From Phytophthora quininea (taxonomy: Eukaryota > Oomycota > Peronosporomycetes > Peronosporales > Peronosporaceae), in NCBI GenBank assembly GCA_011947345.1, contig JAAVTG010000706.1, forward strand, positions 1-62,305: a DNA stretch of 62,305 nt, read 5' to 3'. The notes under the pieces were generated by a model. It was not told the origin of the DNA, ran no database searches, and saw only the letters and a program-made list of their open reading frames with translations. Each line of letters starts with the position of its first letter. Position 1 is the stretch's first letter. A program made the position numbers and the translations under genes. This document shows, piece by piece, positions 12,007-22,145 of the stretch.

Positions 12007-13856
12007 CTAGCCAACGTGTTTGATCTGGGATGACGGCGGTACGCCCTTAACGTGCTGGACGACACCCATAAGGTAGTTAACGACGCGGAGGCGGAAAACC
12101 AGATTACTGTGTTGCCACCAATAACTCAACGATTGCCACGCTCCCGAGTGGATTCCCGACGTCGTAGAAGCTGCAGGATAAAATGCCGAGTGTCCTTTGA
12201 TAGCGTAATTGCCAGTGATTGAGAATCGTTCTCTGCAGAAGCAACAATGAGGACCAGTGATTACAAATTCAGGAGCATTTGATGAAGGCAACCACGCACC
12301 TGGTGGTACCGCCTAGTTCCTTGTTTAACGAACGGATCATGTTGGTGGTGCGGAATACGAACAACATATCCCTTGGAAGCTGCGCCAAAATCCAGAGACC
12401 TGTGTGGTGATGGTGGGCAAGTCAAGTGAGAATACATTGCAGATTCATCTTGTGCAGTAACCACTGTACGTACGTCCGAGAAGCGCAGGTTGCCAAGTTC
12501 CTTAGCCAATTCCTCGCGCTCAAGCCGACTCATTGACGCATCCAGGCGTCCTTTGTGGTTAATCGTTCGGTATGTGAGCAGGAGAGGCAAATACTTTGCA
12601 AACTCCTGAATGCCCAGCCTCCTGCCGCAGTCCTCCAACAGAGCCTTATCACGCATGAGCATCGCTCGCCACAAGTCGCAGTACGTCTTGCGAAAGTCTT
12701 CGTCGAGTTCGCGGTAGAGCCCGTGGTCGAGCAGCACAAGCTGCTCGTTGCGCTTGGCATGGGGATCTGGATTGCGTCTCACGAAGATATTTCCAGCGTG
12801 GGGATCACAGTGGACAAACCCGCAGCAGAACACCATCTCGCTGAATACCTCGCACAGCACCCGCGCCACGTCTGGCGGATTCAAGTCCAGCTCCATGATA
12901 GCGCCGACTTGAGAGATTTTTGATGCGTGGATAAATTCCATCGACATCATTTTCTTGGTGCTGAGCTCGTCGTACACAATTGGCACATAGACAGCATCAT
13001 GGTGCTTCAGGAAGGCGGAAATGCGTCTACTGTTGCTCTTCTCGTTCTCGAAGTCCAACTACGCAGCCAGCAGCCCCAAAGAATACGTTAGGCTAGAGTT
13101 CATAGGTGAAGGAGGCCTTCAAGCGTACCTCAGACATTAACGACCGCTTGAATTCAGGGTAAAGCCACTGGATCTGGACGTCAGGGAAACAGTACTCCGT
13201 CAGCTGGAAGGCCCATTTGATGACTCGGATGTCGGCCCTCATCTGAGCTTCCAGATGCGGGTACTGGACTTTCACCGCCAACTCTCGCCCTTCGTGGTCG
13301 ACTGCGCGATGCACCTGGGCCAGCGACGCCGACGCGATTGGTTCATGGTCGAACTCCTCGAAGTTCTCCTGCCATGGCTTCCCCAGCTCGCTCTCCACCG
13401 TCTTGACGACCTCCTCGAAGGACACTGGCTTGGCCTGGTCCTGCAGCTTGGTCAGCGTTCCCGTGTACTCTTTGGGTAGTGCGTGGTTGAACGTCGCCAA
13501 CTGCTGGCCGAACTTGGTGTAGATGCCTCCGTTCTGAAAGCACAAGTGGTGGAGTCTCTCGGCGATGCGCTGGTTCAGCTGCTGCAGTTTGGAGCGGTAG
13601 GCTGGGTCCTCCTTGGTTGTGCCTTTAAAGTTGCGGTGGTAGTCGAGCAGGACGAGGCCTCCAGTGGCGAAAACGCGAGCAGAACGCGACAAGACGCGGC
13701 TGCAACGGGCATGGCATCGAAAAAGTTAGAGGCGTTCCTGTGAGTGAGTGGGGCAACCAACGCGTTGGTCTTGTCTGCGGTGTAGACGCATCCAGAGACC
13801 GCTCCGAGCATTGCGATCGTCCGTCCTGCTCGACTGGACAGCAGGCGAGACGCCAT
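12007..13856 (-). CDS. ADCK1: ABC1/UbiB atypical kinase, ADCK1 type
   Basis: Mitochondrial atypical kinase-like protein of the COQ8/UbiB family. Seen: the KxGQ-containing helix GGIYTKFGQQLATFNHALP, ASASLAQVHRA, AVKVQYP, FVHCDPHAGNIFV and VLLDHGLYRELD. Four exons fit with introns 13059-13128, 12401-12469 and 12233-12299; the second junction gives FSDVRLWILAQLPRDMLFVF, which matches the family better than the unspliced frame. The start is at MASRLLSSRAG (13856), whose basic N-terminus looks like a mitochondrial presequence. A one-base frame shift near 13700 separates this leader from SRSARVFATGGLVLLDYHR. The spliced length of about 548 residues is normal. It is convergent with the large ciliary-type gene and lies downstream of EBP2. 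Confidence 0.88.
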
Positions 13857-14103
13857 GACACTCAACAACCTCTGTCTCCAGCAGCAGCTTGCGATGTGCG
13901 GTTCCGGCGGCGAAGAGCGCGGCAGCAATCATTCCCAGCGAGTTGCTGGTGGTCATCGTCAAGGAAAGGACAGCAATTGCACACCTTATCCAGCACGGCA
14001 CCGAGTTCATGCATGTACCATATCCATATATTTATCTTCTATTACCTCCGGGGCGAGAGAGCGTTGCAGCTAGCGCGTTGCTCTCCGCCGCCTTCCTAGC
14101 CGC

Positions 14104-15096
14104 TTACCGCCGGTTCTTGCTGCGCTGGTTGGCGCGTTGTGCTTTTCCTGCGCGCTTGCCGCCCTTGGGCGTAGCTTGAGCCTTGCCGCGTCCCTTGCGC
14201 GCGCCCGGGAACGACGACATGTCGTTGGTGCTTTCCTTGGTATTGCTCTTGGCGTGACGGTGCTTGCCGCCGAAACCGAACTTGGCGTTCTTGGCCTCGC
14301 GCTTCTTGTTGACGCGCGGCTTCTTGCTGTCGTCGCGGCCATCACCGCCGCTGTGCTTCCGCTTGCCGCTCATGAGCGAGTCCAGTTGGTCGTCGTCGTC
14401 GTCGTTCAGGCCGCGCTTGTCGCTGCCCTTGCGCTTCTTCCACTGCTTGACGGCCTCCAGCGTGTCCTTCTTCTGCTGGTTGCGCTCCTTCACCTTCTCG
14501 GCCTGCAGCTCCTTGGCCACGCGGCGGTGAGCCTGCGACTTCTTGCGCTCCTCCACGGCCGTGATCTTCTTTTGCTCGTAGATGAGCTTGTCCTTGACCT
14601 TGGCCATGTGGGCGTCACTCTTGAGCATCTCAGCAAAGTAGTCATCCGGCCGCTTGTAGGCGACGCCTTCCTTTGCCAGACGCGCCTTGGCAATACGCAC
14701 GGCCGCCAGCGTGTTGTTGTAAAGGAAACCTCGCGCTTCAGGTCGTCGTGCACACTCGAGCTCCAGTGGTACCTCGCACATGTCCAGCGTCTCCACCCAC
14801 GGCAGCTTCGAGTCGCCCCAGTCCTTCACCACCGCCTGCAGAGCCTCTGCCTTGTACACTCCCTTGCTCTCGCGCTGGGAAGCGTCGGCTTCGGCCTGGG
14901 CCTCGGCCACCAGGCGCCGCTCGATCTCCGCTTCGGCCTCGGTGTCCTCCTCCTCGTCATCGCTCGCATCGCTGGCATCAGCAGCCGCGGAACTCAGCGC
15001 CGGCGTCTCCAGGATCTCCTCCTCCGCTGCGTCCTCTGCGCGCACCAACGCGCTCACGGCACGAGACTTGCGAGCTCCTCCGGTCTTGCGAGCCAT
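14104..15096 (-). CDS. EBP2: rRNA-processing protein EBP2 (EBNA1BP2 homologue)
   Basis: Nucleolar factor for 27S pre-rRNA processing and 60S subunit assembly. Seen: an acidic N-terminal part with alternating D/E, the core WVETLDMCEVPLELE, YKRPDDYFAEMLKSDAHMAKV, VEERKKSQAHRRVAKELQ and a Lys/Arg-rich C-terminus (KRKHSGG, RVNKKREAKNAKFGFGGKHR). The start is at MARKTGG (15096); 330 residues. The frame is open throughout, but residues between LELE and YNNTLAAV (about 14717-14755) are out of frame. Reading one base over gives the family motif SVHDDLKREVSF, so two compensating single-base errors flank this patch. No intron was seen. It is the last clear host gene before the transposon block. Confidence 0.9.
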   Translation of the reverse strand: MARKTGGARKSRAVSALVRAEDAAEEEILETPALSSAAADASDASDDEEEDTEAEAEIERRLVAEAQAEADASQRESKGVYKAEALQAVVKDWGDSKLPWVETLDMCEVPLELECARRPEARGFLYNNTLAAVRIAKARLAKEGVAYKRPDDYFAEMLKSDAHMAKVKDKLIYEQKKITAVEERKKSQAHRRVAKELQAEKVKERNQQKKDTLEAVKQWKKRKGSDKRGLNDDDDDQLDSLMSGKRKHSGGDGRDDSKKPRVNKKREAKNAKFGFGGKHRHAKSNTKESTNDMSSFPGARKGRGKAQATPKGGKRAGKAQRANQRSKNRR

Positions 15097-16489
15097 CACC
15101 ACGACAATCAAACAATGCCGCTCCAAATTTGGTTGGCCGGCAGTATCGTGCCACACTGTTATGTGGAGCGCTCCACATCAGTATGTGGGAGTATCTGTGG
15201 AACGCCCTTTTTCCATTAATAATAATACTCGCCCAGTTTGGGTATACTTTTATCATAAATACCAGGTTCGGAAAATGTATTGATGAATTTTTGATAATAC
15301 TTTCGCAGTTGCTTGAACGAATCATTTGTGGAGGTAGGCTGCATCTTGATCCTAGTATGAACGAGTTTCAAGAGCTAGCGTGATCGGATGCACTAAAGGC
15401 AATCCGCGACACCTGGTGAGCGTCGATATTCGCTAAATTCGACGAACTTCGGTGTTCATGGTGAGATGAATGTTGAACAATTCGTTGCGAACATATTCTG
15501 GCAGTGTGACGGCCAAACACCAGTGTCGGCCAGAGTCCTGGAAAGGTGACCCAAGGTTAAGAATTTGGAAGCCCAGCAAGGGGCGATGGATGAAGAAGGC
15601 CTGCACAGCTCGGGCGGTAGCTTAGAATGTGAGCCCGAAGGTAGAAACCAACCCTAGCTCTGGCGATGCTATTAAACAGAACTCTACAATAATCCCCACT
15701 GCAACGGTGTCTCACTGCGCCAATCGCGATGTTGCTAGCATAGCCACTGCAGAAGTCCTGAAATATCTTCATTCTCCTTGTGTGGAATCATAGGGACGCG
15801 ATGGTTTTTTTATATGCAAGGGTTGTCGACCGAAGCCTTGAGGGGCGCCAGATCCGCCTCGTGATTTTCGAAGGAGGATTCCGCCAGCGCAAATGCTGGA
15901 GTGGGCAATGAGGTGGCGCAGTTTCAACTGCCTGAAGACTTTCGCAAGTTGGACACCATTTATTTCGCTTCCCTGTGCAAGCTTAAATAACGGGACAGCT
16001 TGCGGCACGTCAAGATCGTGCTGCTCCTTGTACGACTTCACTAGTTCAGGCACGTCAACATCGAACGAGGTTCCCGCTCCCTCATTGATGGGTACCGAAG
16101 CTGGTTCACCAGAAAGTAACGTTTGCACCGTGCTCCGCGGCCGGAAGCACCGCCACACTAGAGCAGCGGCCTATCCTCGTGCTTCACTAGCCCCTCGACA
16201 ATCCAGCGCGTCGTATCATGGCTATTGTCCAGCAGTAGAAGGGGGCACTACCGCGCGGCTACAACGTCTGAACGCGCTTGAAATGCTTGGAGGAGAGGTT
16301 TGCGCTCACCACCGGATCAGTGGCATCATTGATAGAAGGATTTCGAAAACTAAACTTCCCTGTTCGCCAACAAGGACAGGGACCAGGACCAGGAACTCAG
16401 ATCGTTAGATTTCGGAGTAAACCCATGTACATGCTGATGACGGCTCCATTTCATAAACTAACGCAGGCATCATACGTCAATCGAACACT
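15097..16489. other. Intergenic/degraded stretch, no recognisable gene
   Basis: No open frame here shows a domain I recognise. A minus-strand frame at 15769-16158 (about 129 codons) has no family resemblance and no clear promoter. The only crisp feature is an 18-bp perfect palindrome at 15161-15178, 65 bp upstream of the EBP2 start. This stretch is the transition from the gene block to the repeat block. Confidence 0.5.
15161..15178. repeat. 18-bp perfect palindrome upstream of EBP2
   Basis: ATGTGGAGCGCTCCACAT reads the same on both strands. It lies about 65 bp upstream of the EBP2 start codon. It may be a dimeric regulator site or the end of a decayed element; nothing else supports either reading. 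Confidence 0.6.
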
Positions 16490-17270
16490 CGAGCAGCGAG
16501 TCGAAACGTGTGGTCTGCGAGAGCTTTCTCTCTAGGCTGCATGAAGACTTCGTGTTCTTCAGTTGCCATTGATCTCCTGCCTATTGACGTGCTCACTACT
16601 CTTCGGAAGATGCCCAATCTTCGTAGCCCTAAGCCGGTTGCTGAAGCCAGCTCGACTGTATCTGCCGTTTTGGCCACTGACAGTGGAAGATCAAGCTCAA
16701 GGAGAAGGCAAAGCGGAAAAAATTTAGCAAGAACTACAATTTTGTGTTGATCCGTCAGGTCAACGCTGATCATCCGTTTGTAAACAGTCGGGGTGGTCTT
16801 ATGGGCGCGTGGGTGGCTACGGCGAAAACGTCAAGAGTGTGAAGGAGTTCTCCAAGAAAGAGCTCACTGGCAAGTCAGCCCAGGCCCGGTTCAACGTATT
16901 GCTGGAGATTGTGACAAGAAGTCAGCTCGTGCTTCTGGTGTTTTGGAGGAGTACACCGAGGAACATCGGTTTCTCAACGAGCTCGTGAAGGGTGGATGAA
17001 CAGGAATGCGAGGAACCGAAGCAGACTTTGATCAAGAAAGAGAAGCTTGCGGCGGAAGAGAATACAGGGAAGATGATGCGAGATGGGGCTCTTGCGCGTT
17101 TGAAAAAGCGTTCCGATGAACACGAGGACGGCGAGCACACTTTAAAGAAGCCGAATGTTTTTGATATCTTGCGCGAAAACAACGACAAGGAGAGAGAGAT
17201 GAGAGCTGATCAGTGTGAAAAAATCAAGAGATGTAACGGCAGCAGCAGGAGATGAATCTTCAAGATTGCA
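16490..17270 (+). pseudogene. Myb/SANT-like coiled-coil gene, eroded
   Basis: Frame-broken copy of the multi-copy oomycete Myb/SANT-like DNA-binding family. Pieces seen in successive frames are LIRQVNADHPFVNSRGGLMGAW (frame about 16747), GENVKSVKEFSKKELTGKSA followed by ARFNVLLEIV (about 16812-16915), ARASGVLEEYTEEHRFLNEL (about 16920) and a basic coil ALARLKKRSDEHEDGE with KEREMRADQCEKIKR at the end. There are at least three frame changes and an internal TGA, so it is not functional as read. The transposase fragment immediately downstream on the other strand suggests that both come from one PIF/Harbinger element, a group that carries a Myb-like accessory gene. Confidence 0.6.
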
Positions 17271-17439
17271 GGGGAGAATGCGCTTTCAAGATCAAGTCAG
17301 CCCAACCTGAAAATGAGCGCTACGAAAACTGTTGCAGCTGACGGAGTTCAAGGCGCGCGCTACAACCAATCGGAGCAACTGCAACGACAGCAGTAACGGA
17401 GGAGACGGCGAAGCGGGCAGCTGGAGCGACGGCCTTGAG

Positions 17440-17740
17440 TTTCGGGTGTAGCTGAGTCTAAGTATTCGCGCAAGCTTAGTGGCTGCAAGCCAAAGAACTT
17501 GCTGATTTGATTCCCATCGTTGTAGCAATTGTGGCAGTTCATTAAGAGCATGGCAACTTTAACAAACTCTCTCACTGGAGATAGACGAATCTTTCGTTGC
17601 TTCTTGAAGTCGATGTACGGCCACAACGTTTTCATGAGTTTGAAGATCCATTCAACCGGCTCACGGAGACGACTCATTTCTCGGTTAAACTCGGTCTCAG
17701 CCGAATCCACGCAAATGCCCTCACGATATATTTGCAAACC
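17440..17740 (-). pseudogene. PIF/Harbinger (DDE_Tnp_4) transposase, C-terminal fragment
   Basis: About 85 codons match the C-terminal part of Harbinger-type nucleases: TEFNREMSRLREPVEWIFK, WPYIDFKKQRKIRL, REFVKVAMLLMNCHNCYNDG and FFGLQPLSLREYL. EFNREMSRLREPVEW contains the catalytic glutamate region typical of this family. Everything upstream of about 17740 is lost where Gypsy-A copy 1 begins. It is convergent with the Myb/SANT-like remnant. Confidence 0.7.
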
Positions 17741-17760
17741 CCACACGCAGGGTGAGAGCA

Positions 17761-20367
17761 TGCGCACGTATAGGTTGTATGCCAACGTAGACAAGTGTGT
17801 CTTTGGCGCCGAAGAGATTCCCTTCCTCGGATGCTTCATTGAGAAGCGTGATTTGCGGGCAGATCCTGCCAAGATCAAGGCCATAGTGGACTGGCCGGTT
17901 CCTATGAACCAGAAGGACCTTCGCAAGTGGTTTGGCCTCGCCAACTACTTGCACAAGTACAGCGAGAACTGCGCTGAGCTGGCTCGGCCATTGTGCAATC
18001 TCCTTAAGAAGGATGCGGACTGGTGTTGGGGTGCTGAGCGCGAGGCTGCGGATGCGCAGATCAAGGAGATCCTCCTGCAGGCACTAATACTGGCGCTGCC
18101 GGACCCCGATCGTTCGTTTAGCGTCGTCTGTGACGCCTCCGATTTTGCCATCGGCTGCGCTTTGCTTCAAGCGGACGCCGAGGGGCGTGAACGCTTGATC
18201 GCGTTTGAGTCTCGCCTGCTTAAATCTGCGGAGAAGAACTACCCAGTTCACGACAAGGAGCTACTTGCGATGAAGTATGCTCTCGTCAAGTTCAGGGTGC
18301 ACCTGCTCGGCTCTAAGCCGTTCGTGATCTTCACGGATATTGCGTCACTACGCATTGCGACACAGTCGCCTCACCTCTCGCAGAGAATGGCCCGCTGGCT
18401 CTCCTTCTTTGCGGAGTATAACTTCGAGGTGAAGTACAAGCCTGGCAGGCAGAACTTTCTGGCCGATGCGCTGTCGCGCCGGCCGGACTATGAGCTTTCT
18501 CATGTCACGATGGTGACGTCGTCGGTGACGGATTTGATCCGAGCAGCGTATGCACAGGACGAGTCCTGCGTCGCTTTGCTGCGCGCTCTGGGGAGCGGTG
18601 AGTTTAAGGACTCGAAGACAAAACTGTCTGGGCGCTTGCGCGCGAGGCTGCATCGCTACACGTGCGATGGTGGCCTGCTGTATTACAGCACGGGTCCTGA
18701 CGACCGTCCTCGCGTCGTGGTGCCTCACGATGAGGACCTCAAGTATCAGATACTTTATGAGGCTCACGACGCTCCCACGAGCGGCCATCTTGGTCGCGAG
18801 AAGACCTACAGCTCAGTGAGCTCCATGTACTGGTGGCCCAAGCTGTACGAGTGGGTCAGCACATGTGCGCACGTGTGAGACGTGTCAACGGGTCAAACCC
18901 GCGCCGTATGCGGCAGCGCCTTTGGCGAGCTCGCCTGTACCCAGCGGGTGTTGGCAGTCCATGAGTATGGACTTTGTGTTTGGCCTGCCGAAGGACTCGG
19001 CAGGCAACACGGGCATTGTGGTCTTTGTTGACCGATTGAGCAAGATGGTTCACTTAGCGGCAGTGCCGGACTCCATTGATGGAGAGAGTACAGCCTCGCT
19101 GTTCATCGATCGAGTCTTTCGGCAGCATGGGCTGCCGGAGACTATCGTCTCGGATCGAGATCTGCGCTTTATGAGGAAGTTCTGGACGTCCGTCTTCAAG
19201 GTGCTAGGCACACGATTGGACATGTCCACAGCGGATCATCCGCAGACCGACGGTCAGACCGAACGCGTCAATCGCGTCGTCGAGGACGTCTTGCGCAGTG
19301 TGTGCGCTGAAACTCTAAAGTGGTGGAGCGCCATGCTCCCGCTTGTTGAGTTTGCATTGAACAATGCCGTGCGTGCCTCTACCGGCTTCACTCCGTTCTA
19401 CGTGAACGGGTTAGTGCACCCGCGCGTCCCCTTTCCCCTCCACTTCGTGGCCACGGGCTTGGCGGGGGAGGGATAGCTCCCGAGCTTGCTGATGTCAGCC
19501 CTCTTGCGGTGCGCAAGTAAATCGATGACTTCCTCTCGACGAGGTTGAGCGTCTTACGCAGTGTGCGTGACGCGATGGCTGAAAGCCAAGATGCTCAGAA
19601 GGAACGAGCTGGTGCAAAAGGCAGAGGCAATATGGTGGAATTCCAGGTCGGTGACCTTGTTTTATTGAACGCTAAGAACCTGCCTACACATGCAGTATCT
19701 GCCGTCTTCAAGACGAAACTCCGTCCACGGTTCATCGGACCGTTCGAGGTCGTGGCCAAGAAGGGCCTTGCATACACGCTGAACCTCTAAGATGAGATGC
19801 GAACACATCCCGTGTTCTACGTGGGCTTGCTTAAGCCGTACCAGAACCCCGCGGGGGTTAGCGCGGAGGCGCTGGCGGCGCCGACAACGCTGAGTAGACG
19901 AACTGCTGCAGCCCGGTCAGTTGACCCCGAAGCTCCGCGAGCCCTGGATCCTGGGCGCGAAGACGATCGGAGATCGATTGCGGGGCCTCGAACCACTCCA
20001 CCCGCTGCTGCAGATCCGTCAGATCCTGATCGTAGCGATCAAACGTCTCCCAGACGTCTCACGTCTGGCGAGCGAACACGGTGCAGCATGGCTGACACCT
20101 CCGACTGACGCGCCCAGCGCGAGCCAGGAATCGGATTCCCATGGTCATCGACCAGCCGACCATCGCCCACCTCCGGCGCTGCTCGATGAGCACGGTGACC
20201 TCCACTATCACGTGGAGCATCTTCTAGCACGTCGCCGACGTAAGGGTCAAACCCAGTATCTGGTGAAGTGGAGGGGTTACCCTCACTCCCAGAACTCGTG
20301 GGAATACGAGGTGCCTCTGAGGCAAGATTGCCCTGACGTCGTGAACGCTTTTGATCGGGCTGATTAA
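17761..20367 (+). pseudogene. pol: Gypsy-A copy 1 pol: RT thumb, RNase H, integrase, chromodomain
   Basis: Seen in order: YANVDKCVFGAEEIPFLGC (RT), VVCDASDFAIGCAL and YPVHDKELLAMKYALV (RNase H), GHLGREKTY, CETCQRVKP and the integrase core MDFVFGLPKDSAGNTGIVVF, IVSDRD, TADHPQTDGQTERVNR. A GPFEV-type module (LRPRFIGPFEVVAKKG) and the chromodomain YLVKWRGYPHSQNSWE end the frame at 20367. Breaks: a 2-bp deletion near 18864 relative to copy 2 makes a TGA at 18876-18878; a G-run shift and stop lie near 19470; a TAA at 19518-19520; and a stop near 19790 replaces PAK of copy 2. The last two G-run and TAA lesions upstream of 19550 are shared with copy 2. Confidence 0.85.
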
Positions 20368-21740
20368 GGGCGCCCTGAGGGCTCACAGTCGACTCGTCGG
20401 CCGAGCCGCGCTTCTCGCCACTAGTGCGAGGCGCGTCCGGGTCAGAAGCAGAGCTCATGCTCTGATCCGGGGCTGGTTCAGCCAGCGACGCCTCTCCCTG
20501 AGAGGCAGGAGCGAAATGGGATGCACCCGTGCCGGTGGCACGCGCAGAGCGCGAACGAGGAAGTCTCGTACGGGACTTATCAAAGTCAATGTACAGACGC
20601 CGTTCGACACGAACGTCTGCTTCGCTGAAGCTTGCATGCAGGTTGTCGAACGACTGAAGCTTCCGGCCGCATTCGGCCCAAGCCTAGAAGGCCGAGAGAC
20701 ACTCGGCGACGGTCTCTCCCGGCTTGAGAGCGATGGGATACGTCCGCATCTGCGGCACCGAGCGCCGCTCGCTTGAGGGTGTAGACGTTGGCGATATTCC
20801 GCCACGTTCGTCACCTGCGGTGTCAGGAATCGCTCGTGGAGCGCTTGACGAGTCGCCAGCTCGGCGTCCGTGCGGGCTGGAGGCCCCACAATATAGCTCG
20901 CGAGCGAAGGCTGTGCGGCAGCAGCTCGGACCCGCTCGCCTGCATCGCGCGGCTCGAAGCCGTAGTCGCGTCGTGACGGAGTCAGCAATGGCTGTGGCAC
21001 CGGACGGTGCGAGCGCGTGTACGCCCGATTCGTGAGGGCGTGGTCCTGAGCCTCGTCGAGGTCATTCGTGATGACGCGCTCGCTGGAGCGGTCGTCTTCA
21101 CCACGAGGAGGTAGCGGCGTGGCCGTGCGCAAGGCGCTCAACACGAAGGCCGAGGGCCTGGCTTCAGAAAATGGACACGGCGTCCGCAGCGGTGGTCGCT
21201 GACCGGGAGGTGTGCGTAGATCACGCGGAGAGCGTGGCGTACGCGGAGGAGATCGCGGCGCTGGGCTTCCAGCCCTCGGCGAAGCACCTAAGCGATCAGC
21301 GTGCCCGTCACGAGCCGGCGTACTGCAGCCTTGGTCATCCGACTCATCGTAGTCGACCTCGCCGTCCTCCTGGGGCGAGCGAGGGCGCCGTATCGGCGAA
21401 GGGGAACGCCGTATCGGCGACGAGAGTGGACTTCCACCTCGTTACGAGGTCACGTCGCTGCCAGCCTGGCTGTCGGAACTGCCCGTGGGGCTGCGCATGG
21501 CGCGATCTCCGTAGATTCGGCGATGCGCCGCGAAGTACTCCGCAACGGAGAGCGTGAGAGCGGCCTGGGGCCGGCTTGTGGTCGCGCACGAGCGCTGGGA
21601 AGCTGAGGACAGCCTGGCAGGAAGGCCTTCAAGTGATCGACACTTGAGGCACGCGAGGAATAGGCTCGGCGAGCCAACGGCAGCCTCGTTGAGGCGTAGC
21701 GACCAGCGGAAGTCTCTAAGAGACGCGACCTTGACAAGGC
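19860..21740 (-). pseudogene. gag: Gag-like frame of Gypsy-A copy 1, antisense to pol
   Basis: On the strand opposite to pol, a long, mostly open frame has an Arg/Ser/Pro-rich N-terminal part (RSPSPIRR-like in copy 2), then DEAQDHALTNRAYTRSH, YIVGPPARTDAELATRQALH, the motif YPIALKPGETVAECLSAF, SFDNLHASFSEADVRVERR, a Ser/Pro/Asp-rich hinge and a heptad-like helix FDRYDQDLTDLQQRVEWFE. One TAG (20684-20686) and at least two single-base shifts interrupt it. About 1.4 kb of this frame lies where no sense pol frame exists, before the polypurine tract; the last 500 bp overlap the chromodomain coding region. The same frame is present in copy 2. Assignment to gag is by position and general character only. 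Confidence 0.5.
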
Positions 21741-21765
21741 AGTTGTGGATCCGGTGTATCCACTG

Positions 21766-21778
21766 TTTGGAGGGAAGG
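21766..21778 (+). promoter_or_regulatory. Polypurine tract of Gypsy-A copy 1
   Basis: TTTGGAGGGAAGG lies immediately before a TGTAACGGGGTTACA LTR start. It fixes the element's orientation as plus (same as pol) and shows that the antisense gag-like frame is inside the element. Confidence 0.6.
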
Positions 21779-22140
21779 TGTAACGGGGTTACATGAAAGT
21801 CATAACCGTGTGTTGACTTTGGAGGTTACGCGAAACTCTTAACCGTGCGTAGTCGACTCTGTAGCCATCTGGCTCTCCACCACTCATTTACATATCTCTT
21901 AGATTAACTACGCCACATAGTTTAGTCTATACATTTACACCAAAGTCAGATAAAACAATTCAATTCAGTTCTATTTTTGCAGTTAATTGTGTTGTCCTTG
22001 TTGTAGGGGACACTGACTCTGCGAGTCCTAGTTACGGGACTGTACTTGGTTCTTGTATAGAACCGAAGGCGGGAAGCCTAAAGACACCGACTCGAGGAGT
22101 CCTACGACTTCCTCTGTGCGCGTGCACTGCTACGTAGCCC
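21779..22140 (+). repeat. 3' LTR of Gypsy-A copy 1 (right end approximate)
   Basis: Begins TGTAACGGGGTTACA right after the polypurine tract and becomes AT-rich, with several short inverted motifs. The closing CA is not certain, since no second LTR of this family lies in the window. Confidence 0.45.
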
Positions 22141-22145
22141 CGCTG

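Larger units (their letters stand above)
17750..22140 (+). mobile_element. Ty3/Gypsy retrotransposon, family A, copy 1 (5'-truncated)
   Basis: Starts abruptly in reverse transcriptase, next to the Harbinger fragment. It then runs RT thumb, RNase H, integrase and chromodomain on plus (to 20367), a gag-like frame on minus (21740 to about 19860), a polypurine tract (21766-21778) and a TG-starting LTR from 21779. Copy 2 at 35.7-41.4 kb is inverted and has the same order. The LTR 3' boundary is approximate because its partner is missing. Confidence 0.75.

Noticed and set aside
14137..15219. Plus-strand frame of 360 codons opposite EBP2
   Set aside because: Leu/His/Val-rich mirror of the Lys/Glu/Ala-rich EBP2 frame; it has no domain, and EBP2 has clear homology.
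15769..16158. Minus-strand frame of 129 codons as a host gene
   Set aside because: No domain, no clear start context, and it lies in decayed DNA.
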